Shown: one piece after another, positions 17,069 through 25,100 of the stretch
Layout of the letters: every line of letters starts with the position of its first letter
How positions within the stretch are numbered: the stretch's first letter is position 1
Origin: JBJHCA01 sp050485785
GTDB taxonomy: Bacteria; Bacteroidota; Bacteroidia; Chitinophagales; Saprospiraceae
Assembly: GCA_050485785.1 (NCBI GenBank)
Contig: JBJHCA010000045.1
Coordinates: 1-26,019, forward strand
Length of the DNA: 26,019 nt
Direction of reading: 5' to 3'
Notes under the pieces: generated by a model
What the model was told of the DNA's origin: nothing
The model's input: the letters and a program-made list of their open reading frames with translations, nothing else
The model's database searches: none
Program-made: the position numbers and the translations under genes

Positions 17069-20050
17069 ATGACTAGCTTGAAAGGTTATTTGTTGAATTT
17101 TTGGGGGATAGCTTTTTGTTTGATAGCTGCCGGTATGTTGTTGCCGGGGTTGCTCAATGCTATTGACATTGACCCGGGGCAGGACAGCACCTACTGCAGT
17201 GGCAGTACTTTTATATTGGGTGGTAGCCCTACGGCTAAAGACGGATTTGCTCCCTATACCTATGAATGGGAGTCTGACAACGATTCCCTCACGATTAACG
17301 ACCCAACAATAGCAAACCCAACTATAACAGTACCCAAGGGATTCGGGCCGGCAACGGTGATATTCACGCTCAAGGTCACCGATAATGAAGGATTTGAATG
17401 TACAAAGGATGTTACCATTACCATTGCCAAACTGGGTGAGATAGAATTTTCCGTCGACTACCTACCCCTTAATGGGCAAACTGCTATAGCCTCTGTTACT
17501 GAAGTTCCACCCGGTACCAATATTACATGGAGTATAGAAGGAGACCACCTTAATGCTGAGATCAACGCTCAGGGTGTAATTACTTCAGGTAGTATTGCGG
17601 GGTCAATTACGGTGAAAGCTACCATTTCCAATGCTGATTCTACTTTGGGTTGTTCCGTTACCGCTGAACTCTGCATTGACAATGAGCCATGCTGTGAGGT
17701 AACTTCAAGCCGTACATTCGGGCCTGTAACCATTGAATTTGGTGATGGAGAAATCAAAACAAATGAAGTTACTGCTGACGGATATTGCAAATACACCGAT
17801 ATACCGGCCAAAGTCGAACTACTAATGGCAGGAGGTCATTATGAGGCCACCTTTGAACTTCCAGATATTACCATCAGCTGGGAAGAACGCTTGGTTGATG
17901 AAGTACTGCTTTTCAGAAACGTCAAAATTGAATGGCAAAACAACCCCGGCATAGAACTTACTGAAGATCTCGCTGACCGCATTTCAGTAAATATAATTCA
18001 GGCCAGTCTGCAAATTAATGAAAACGGAGAACTTTCAGGTGACCTGACCTTTGCGGTTTCACTTGATGAACCTGTCAATTTGTTTGGCGATATGATCAAT
18101 CTGAGAGAAGGCCTCTCGGGTACTTTTACTTACACCTACAATCCTCTCCAGCCCTTTGGAGGCACCTTTGATATGGAGGGTATTGAGAACATTAAAATTG
18201 ACCTAGATAAAAAAAATTACGAAACCGGTGTTCTAACTACCCTGGCAACCATTGAGGCAGAGTCATTTAATAAGGATGGTGAATTGATCAATGCCAACTT
18301 TGTTCTGGACACTGATGCAGCAATTCCCATATTTGATATCAGCAGCTTTAAAGTTAAATTCAATGCATTTAACCTGGTTTTTGACTTCAGCTTGTTTGAT
18401 ATGGAAGTCAAAAAATTCAAAAGTGGCAATGTTAATTTTGATGTGTTCGACATTGAAAATGTTGAAGGCAAACTTGTATTCGATGCCACCTATCAGGACA
18501 ATGCTTTTGTAACCACAGGCACACTCGAAGATATTACAGCTTTTGGTATGGTGATTTCAGGGCAGGTAACTCTTACCCTAACTGACTCCCTTACTTTTAC
18601 TTCCATTTCGCTTAACAACATTTCCGCACAGCATGAAAAATTTGATCAGTCCATTACCAATGTAACTATGGAGGTAAAGCTTGGCACCCTGCATAGCTTT
18701 TCGGCCGATGCCGTTGTTCTCAAATACAATAATGGAATCAGCTTTATGATATCTGACATATCCTATACCAACGATTCACTTCAACTCAATGCCAAAATTT
18801 TAATCACAGAAGATTTTGAACTCAATGTCATAGGGTTTAGAATTTCCACAACAGGAGGTGTATCCATTAAGGAAGTTAACGGGCATATTAATAAATCTCC
18901 CATTATTGCTGATGTCAAGGCTGTGTTTGCTGAAACCTACTTTGAAGGTAACTTTAACGCGTCCTTGCTCAATGTTTTGGGGGGAGGGGCTACCATACAA
19001 ATTGAAGCCCTGGTTGGCACTGCGAATGACGGTGGAGCCGATTATTTGTTTGGCCGGTTTCTAATGAGTGCCACAGTTACCGGTCCTGCAGGTATTCTTC
19101 TTGGCAACACTGGACTAAAACTAACCGGCGTTGGCGGATTATTTGGATATAACTGGTATGTTCCACCAATTGGAGAAGGTGAAAGCAATATCCCCACCGG
19201 CTATGCCCAACAAGGTGCTATTACGCTGGGAATGTCGGTTACAGTAGGCGACATAGCCAATAACTTCGCGGTAACCCTGGCAGCTGCAGTTTCCTGGGGA
19301 GTAGAAAATCTCACTCTCACTGCCTCAGCCGACCTTAAAGTGCCTCCGGCAGCACCGCATTATGTTTCAGGAACTGTGGCCTTTCAGTTCAATCTCAACA
19401 ATGGTGACCTCAGAGGGCCATTTACAGGTTCTATCAAAGTTCCCCGTAATAGTGGCAAACTCATTGATATGACCGGAGCAATATCCTTTGCTATCACTCA
19501 ACCTAACTGGTTGGTTTCAAAAAACCCCGACCAATCCATTTCAGGAACCATTTTTGAAGTTATAAATTTTGAGGCCACTTCTTTCGGCATTCAGGGCCCT
19601 TTGAATACCCAGGGCATTCCTAACATTACCGGACTAATAGTCGGTAATTTCAGTTACACCTTTCCTTCTGTAGAAGTTTCATTCCCATCCGGGTTTGATG
19701 ATACCAACTGCCAAACTGCCGGTAATACAAGCTATTTTGGCACTTCTTACACCACGGGTTTTGGCTTTTCTGCTGTCTTTAACAATAATATCACCGGCAA
19801 TCTGCATACCAATTACAATGGTTCAAATTTTGCAGGAAGTGTTGGCTTTCAGCTTATTACAACAGCATCGGTCAAAGTTGCCTGGCCGGGTTGGACCTGC
19901 TCATCTGCTGCACCACTGCCACAATATCCAGTTTCCATTAATGGCTATCTCGAAATTGAGCTGATCGGCAATGTAGTTACAGTGTCAGGAGACCTTACGC
20001 TGACCTACGGGAATCAGAGCGCTAGCGGTAATGTGGAGTTTACCCTATAA
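17069..20050 (+). CDS. Secreted beta-rich protein with N-terminal PKD-like domain, otherwise unrecognised (993 aa)
   Basis: I place the start at 17069, 7 nt after the previous stop, because it gives a normal signal peptide (MTSLKGYLLNFWGIAFCLIA, cleavage after GLLNA near residue 30). An in-frame ATG at 17012 would only add a 19-residue charged extension overlapping the upstream gene. Residues about 32-118 look like a PKD/Ig-like domain (YTYEWESDNDSLTI, then FTLKVTDNEGFEC). A second Ig-like segment and a cysteine patch (LCIDNEPCCEV, about 204-212) follow. The remainder alternates short strands and turns (DIENVEGKLVF, TLEDITAFGMVISGQVTL), as in a long beta-sheet or solenoid. The most distinctive stretch, near residues 638-702, is glycine-rich (TGPAGILLGNTGLKLTGVGG, then YNWYVPPIG). 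I do not recognise a family or catalytic motif. The C-terminus ends on a beta strand with no visible sorting domain. Confidence 0.93.
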   Translation: MTSLKGYLLNFWGIAFCLIAAGMLLPGLLNAIDIDPGQDSTYCSGSTFILGGSPTAKDGFAPYTYEWESDNDSLTINDPTIANPTITVPKGFGPATVIFTLKVTDNEGFECTKDVTITIAKLGEIEFSVDYLPLNGQTAIASVTEVPPGTNITWSIEGDHLNAEINAQGVITSGSIAGSITVKATISNADSTLGCSVTAELCIDNEPCCEVTSSRTFGPVTIEFGDGEIKTNEVTADGYCKYTDIPAKVELLMAGGHYEATFELPDITISWEERLVDEVLLFRNVKIEWQNNPGIELTEDLADRISVNIIQASLQINENGELSGDLTFAVSLDEPVNLFGDMINLREGLSGTFTYTYNPLQPFGGTFDMEGIENIKIDLDKKNYETGVLTTLATIEAESFNKDGELINANFVLDTDAAIPIFDISSFKVKFNAFNLVFDFSLFDMEVKKFKSGNVNFDVFDIENVEGKLVFDATYQDNAFVTTGTLEDITAFGMVISGQVTLTLTDSLTFTSISLNNISAQHEKFDQSITNVTMEVKLGTLHSFSADAVVLKYNNGISFMISDISYTNDSLQLNAKILITEDFELNVIGFRISTTGGVSIKEVNGHINKSPIIADVKAVFAETYFEGNFNASLLNVLGGGATIQIEALVGTANDGGADYLFGRFLMSATVTGPAGILLGNTGLKLTGVGGLFGYNWYVPPIGEGESNIPTGYAQQGAITLGMSVTVGDIANNFAVTLAAAVSWGVENLTLTASADLKVPPAAPHYVSGTVAFQFNLNNGDLRGPFTGSIKVPRNSGKLIDMTGAISFAITQPNWLVSKNPDQSISGTIFEVINFEATSFGIQGPLNTQGIPNITGLIVGNFSYTFPSVEVSFPSGFDDTNCQTAGNTSYFGTSYTTGFGFSAVFNNNITGNLHTNYNGSNFAGSVGFQLITTASVKVAWPGWTCSSAAPLPQYPVSINGYLEIELIGNVVTVSGDLTLTYGNQSASGNVEFTL

Positions 20051-20060
20051 ACAAAATGTC

Positions 20061-22133
20061 ATGAATAAAAATATCGCCATAACTTTTGCATTCATCTTCA
20101 GTTCTGCCATGCTCGCATCCTATCCTGTTGATCTGGCAGTTCATCAGCATGGAAGCGTTTACCGGCTAATGTGGGTGCCAAAAAGCTGGAACATTAACTG
20201 GACAGGGGTTCATATTGCATACAGAGTAGCGGGAACCCAAAATTGGACTATATGGAATGCAGAACCTATAGCTCCCGGAATTGACCCTCAGCGGGATTTC
20301 TCCAAATCGGGTATTAACCCCGGCAGAGAATTGAGTTTACGCGGCAAATACGAGGAATTTATGGATTACAATAAAATGCCGGCTGAGGTGTTCAGAGCTG
20401 CACTGATGGCCGAATCCGGCGGCTTACCTCCCCGCGAGGTTTTATGCATGGTAGTAGACTTTCAATGTGCGCTGGCTATGGGTTTGGGGGCAGAAGTAAA
20501 TACCAACAATGTAGTAGGGATTTATGAATTTGCCTTGTTTCCTGCATTAATTGGAGGTAATACATCTTCCGAACCCATTGCATTCAGAAGTATGGTGAGC
20601 AAAAGTGCACAACTCACCCAACACATTAATGCTTCTGCAACTGCGTTGCCAAATGCCATTCAGTTGCTGTGGGAGCTTCCCCTTTCTTTGTATTCCGGTG
20701 CCGGCATTTTTGGTTTCAATATTTATCGGGTTGAATCCGGAAAGCCGGTTTTGCTGCAAAATGCTGCAGGCAATTTACCAGTTACTGGCAACGCGGTCCA
20801 TTACCAATTTAACTACGACACCAACCGTCCCGACCTTCCCGCTAATTTTATTCTTGCTCCGATTACCATGTTTAACGAAGAATTAGCCCATATACAGGTT
20901 GCATTCCGTCCAATAGAAAAAACCTCTACACAGCCGGCTGTCATTCATTTTCAACACCGGCCAGCTTCCGGCTCTGACGGGTATCCTGAAATCCGAATCA
21001 ACCTTAACAACCTACCCGCAGGTACCCGTCACATCACCATTGAAAGGATGGATCCCATAAGCAACATTTACCTTCCGGTTGCCCGTAAATTACTGCCTCA
21101 AACAAGCTCCTGGAACGATACTGACCTGCTTGAGTTTGGCGTAAGTTATACATACAGGCTGGTGGCCGAACTCGAAGATGGTTCGCAGATTTTTTCCAAT
21201 GAACATACACTCGTCAATCTGGGTAGCCCCAAGCCCGCACCAGTTACCAATGTTAGTGCCGAATTGACACGAAAAGGTGAACAACCTTACGTAAGGCTCC
21301 GTTGGCAACCACTCCTGCATCAAAGACCTCCCATAAAAGGTTACAGAATTTTGTCCGATGTCTATCAGCAAGGTGTCTTTACCCTCCATTCCGATATCCC
21401 GGTTATTACTACCAACCGGTATGACTTTCCACTCAGTGGCAGATTCAGCAATCGAACAGTCACTTTTCAGATAGTGGCCATTACAGAATACAGCCAAAGC
21501 GGTGATGAAGGCGGAATGGTTACCGTAAGCGTTCCATCTCTTCGTTTGCCCGCTCCGCAAAACCTACGTCTCGAAGCCATTGCAAACAATCAAATTCATG
21601 TCACCTGGGAATACGACTCTCCGGGCAGTTTCCTCGGTTTCCGGCTAATGCAAAATGGTGTGGCTCTAGCTGACTTCGCTCAGATTCCAGCATCATCACG
21701 CTCATATACCCTTGAGAACATCAGGCCTGATAGCCGGGGTGTCATTCACCTTGAACTCCTGGCTGTAGGCAGCCTTGCAGAATCTCATTCAGCTAAGATC
21801 AGTCAAAAATTACCCGACCATTTCCTTGCGCCTACACTCTTGAAACCCCAAGGTATAAGTGTAGCCAAAGTAGAAATAGACGGGGAGGTATATGCAGAAT
21901 TTACCTGGACAGGCAGCCCTGCCGGCTTCGGTGGCAGAGCATTTATGTTATACGCCGATGTACATACTCAGGGCCACCTATCACCCATGAATTCACAACC
22001 ACTTATGGTGCAGAGCCCTTACCGTTTTAAACTGCCTGACCCGAACCGCGACATTTACCTTTTCGAAATTCGCACACTTGGAGAAAAGAGAATGCAGGGA
22101 CCTTCTTTATCCTTGTCGCTGAGATTAAACTAA
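20061..22133 (+). CDS. Secreted fibronectin type III-like multidomain protein (690 aa)
   Basis: The start at 20061 lies 10 nt after the previous stop and gives a clean signal peptide (MNKNIAITFAFIFSSAMLAS). The in-frame ATG at 20031 would overlap the upstream gene and spoil the signal, so I rejected it. The chain reads as five or six FN3-like domains, each with a central W strand and a G(F/Y)(N/R)(I/L) strand: IQLLWELP with GFNIYRV near 215-240, RLRWQPLL with KGYRIL near 410-430, HVTWEYD with LGFRLM near 515-530, and AEFTWTG near 613. Residues about 90-165 differ, being helical-looking (EEFMDYNKMPAEVFRAALMA) inside or next to the first beta domain. It ends in an FN3-like strand (SLSLSLRLN) with no sorting domain. 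FN3 domains usually mediate binding or act as spacers. A structural partner of the flanking giant proteins is the simplest inference. Confidence 0.93.
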   Translation: MNKNIAITFAFIFSSAMLASYPVDLAVHQHGSVYRLMWVPKSWNINWTGVHIAYRVAGTQNWTIWNAEPIAPGIDPQRDFSKSGINPGRELSLRGKYEEFMDYNKMPAEVFRAALMAESGGLPPREVLCMVVDFQCALAMGLGAEVNTNNVVGIYEFALFPALIGGNTSSEPIAFRSMVSKSAQLTQHINASATALPNAIQLLWELPLSLYSGAGIFGFNIYRVESGKPVLLQNAAGNLPVTGNAVHYQFNYDTNRPDLPANFILAPITMFNEELAHIQVAFRPIEKTSTQPAVIHFQHRPASGSDGYPEIRINLNNLPAGTRHITIERMDPISNIYLPVARKLLPQTSSWNDTDLLEFGVSYTYRLVAELEDGSQIFSNEHTLVNLGSPKPAPVTNVSAELTRKGEQPYVRLRWQPLLHQRPPIKGYRILSDVYQQGVFTLHSDIPVITTNRYDFPLSGRFSNRTVTFQIVAITEYSQSGDEGGMVTVSVPSLRLPAPQNLRLEAIANNQIHVTWEYDSPGSFLGFRLMQNGVALADFAQIPASSRSYTLENIRPDSRGVIHLELLAVGSLAESHSAKISQKLPDHFLAPTLLKPQGISVAKVEIDGEVYAEFTWTGSPAGFGGRAFMLYADVHTQGHLSPMNSQPLMVQSPYRFKLPDPNRDIYLFEIRTLGEKRMQGPSLSLSLRLN

Positions 22134-22142
22134 ATGACCGTC

Positions 22143-25100
22143 ATGAAAAATGCACTGTTCAACATATCTGCTAAGTTATTATTTGTATTGGTAATAACTT
22201 TTTGTGGCGTAAGCTCCGCTTACGGAATAGAGATTGTCGTTTTACAAGAGCCCTCTTGTAGCGGCTACGATGGTTCAGTGCGGGTTGAAGCTTCGCAGCC
22301 TTTTAAACCGGGAACCACTTTCGAATGGAGTAATGGCGGTTTAACCCAGACCATCAACGATCTTGAACCCGGTGAGTATAGCGTTACCGTAACTGACCCG
22401 CAAATGTGCACAGCTACTGCTTCTGTTATACTCGAAAGCGAACTGAAAGTAGAAATTATAGGATCCGATCGCAGGTTTTGCCAAAAGCCTTGTGGAAGAC
22501 CACCTAACTGCCCCCCTCCTGCTCCACCTCCGTGTCCTCAACCTCCTGAGTTCAAATGTGAAGTAAAAGTGACCGCCAATGTGACCAATTGCCCCGGATG
22601 TACCTACTTATGGAGCAATGGTCAAACAACAAAAACCGCTATATATGAATATACTGGAAGTACAACCCCTACCATTTCAGTAACAGTTACGCGCCCTGAT
22701 GACAGCTGTGTGGCTTCAGCATCAAAGCAGATTTCTGTCACAGTAAGAACACCATCCAACAGTGAATGCTTTGATCAAGACGGTTGTATCAGAATCAAAC
22801 ACTGTCAGTGCTCGAGCTGTAACATTCCTCCTCCACCAACCATCAATCCCAATAATCCCTGCTATGTACCTTGTATTCCATGCTATAAATGTGAATCAGT
22901 TACCTGTCCGTGTATTTTCGGGTTTGGATCTATGGATCCGAATGATATTATTGGACCTGATGGCTTTGAAGGATGGATCTCTGTAAAAGACCGCATCAAC
23001 TATATGATCAGGTACGAAAATGATCCCATCCTGGCCACTGCTGCAGCCCAAACGGTCAGAGTAGTTCATCCGGTTCCACCCGAAATCAACATATTCAGTT
23101 TTAGGCTGGGTGATTTTGGTTTTGGCCAGCACAATTTTACTGTGCCTCCCAATACAGTGCACTATAGTACTCAACTTAATATGGCCGATGAACTGGGCGT
23201 GTTGGTTAATGTATTGGCAGGCATTGATGTGGTAAAACGCGAAGCCTTCTGGATCCTTGAATCCGTAGACCCGGTTACAGGGCTCGAGCCGGCAGCCGGA
23301 GTTGGATTTCTTCCTATCAACGATACGCTGCTCTCCGACCCCGATAATTTTATTTTTGGGCCGGGCGAAGGTTATGTTAATTTCTCGGTAAAACCAGATG
23401 CCAGTGGTGCACAAACTTTTGATACCCTAGTCGCCTGGGCCGATATCTTTTTTGATCAGAATGAGGCTGTTCGAACACCTGACTGGGTCAATATCATTGA
23501 TGCCGATCATCCGCTTACCTCAGTGGATGCTGTTAATATCAATCTTGATACACCGGTATTTGAATTGTCGTGGACAGCAGCGGATGTAGGTGCCGGATTG
23601 TCACATGTGGTCTTATATCTTTCTCAAAACGGAGAACCATTTACCCTTTATTCAGATACTTTAACAGGAAGTTCCCTGACATTTACCGGAGAGTACGGTT
23701 CATCCTATGCTTTTTTTACATCAGGTGTGGATCTGGTTAACAATATAGAGCCACTGAAGCAACAAGCAGAAGCAACATACTTTATCAATGGCTTGCTCCA
23801 ACTGATTGAACCCGGTTTTACCGAAGCCTGCCAGGGTCAGGAAGTCCCTGTTACATGGACTTTCCTGGGATTAACCAACCTTGATGTTTGGCTAATCCAC
23901 GAATCCGGTGATTCAGCATACCGGTATCTTCTGGCTGATAATCACCCTGCTGTGGATTCGTCCATAGTCGTTAATCTGCCTTCGAACCTGCAAGCTCAGG
24001 GAATGTATTACATTGTGCTTGAGGGCAGAAACAGTTTTCTGGCAGACACCTCTCAGGCATTTCATATTGCTCCGATCAATTTTAACCCTCAGTCTGAAAT
24101 CCCTGCTGTGTGCCGTAATTCCAATGTTCTACTCAGTAATTATGTGTCATACTCCGGAGGATATGACAGCCTCAGCTTCCTTTGGACCGGTCAGTTTATT
24201 AGCCAGCCCCTGCAATTTGAAGCCACAGCGGCTCCAACCTTCAGTCAATATTATAATCTTCAAATCACTGACAGCAGAGGATGCTCCGCCTCGGACAGCA
24301 TTCATGTAGCCGTCAATCAACCACCTGCTGTGGTTGCACAAAAAACTGATGTGGCTTGTTCCAATCAGCCTCAGGGTAGTATTCAACTTAACCTTTCAGG
24401 AACCGGGCCTTTCGGTATTCTGTGGAACGATGGTGTTCAAAACACTCTGAACCGAACCGGACTTTTGCCGGGTAGCTACTCAGTAACTGTTACCGATGCC
24501 AATTCATGTACCCGAATCAGAGACGTTCAGATTCTCAACCTGAACCCCTTTAACTACAATGCAGGGGGCACTCAGGTGCTTTGCCCCGGCGATACAATTC
24601 AGCTCGGACCCGGACCTGAACTGACCGGTGGTTCCCCACCTTATAATCTACTATGGACTTCCACTGATCCTCTGTTTACCGATTCATTAACTGTAAATCC
24701 ATCAGTTCTTCCCGGTGATGATCAAACCTATGTGCTGCAGATTACGGATAGTTTAGGATGTATATTTATAGATACAGCTTTTGTATTGGTGAAGCCTGCA
24801 CCAACAGTTGAAACACAAGTCATCCCCATAAATTGCTTCCTGGGTAGTGATGGCTCGGTTACCCTGCTTCCCCAAAGTAACGACGGACCCTGGAGCTTTT
24901 TGTGGAATAACGGCGACACTTCTTCTATCCGTTCCGGACTGGCTTCCGGTAATTACTCCTATACTGTTTTCAATACTTATGGCTGCCCGGTAACCGGTTC
25001 TGTCAGCTTCACCAATCCTCCCGTATTTCAGGCACTACTTACACTGAATCATGAAATTTGTGCCGGAGATACCCTGGAACTGTTCGACATCAATAGCTCC

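Noticed and set aside
20031..20060. Upstream in-frame ATG for the FN3 protein
   Set aside because: It overlaps the previous gene and adds MWSLPYKQNV before a clean signal peptide at 20061.
21090..21560. 156-codon reading frame on the minus strand
   Set aside because: It lies opposite the FN3 domains of the third gene and shows no domain or signal; a shadow frame.
22896..23414. 172-codon reading frame on the minus strand
   Set aside because: It lies opposite the well-supported DPND-type domain of the fourth gene and has no recognisable protein features; a shadow frame.
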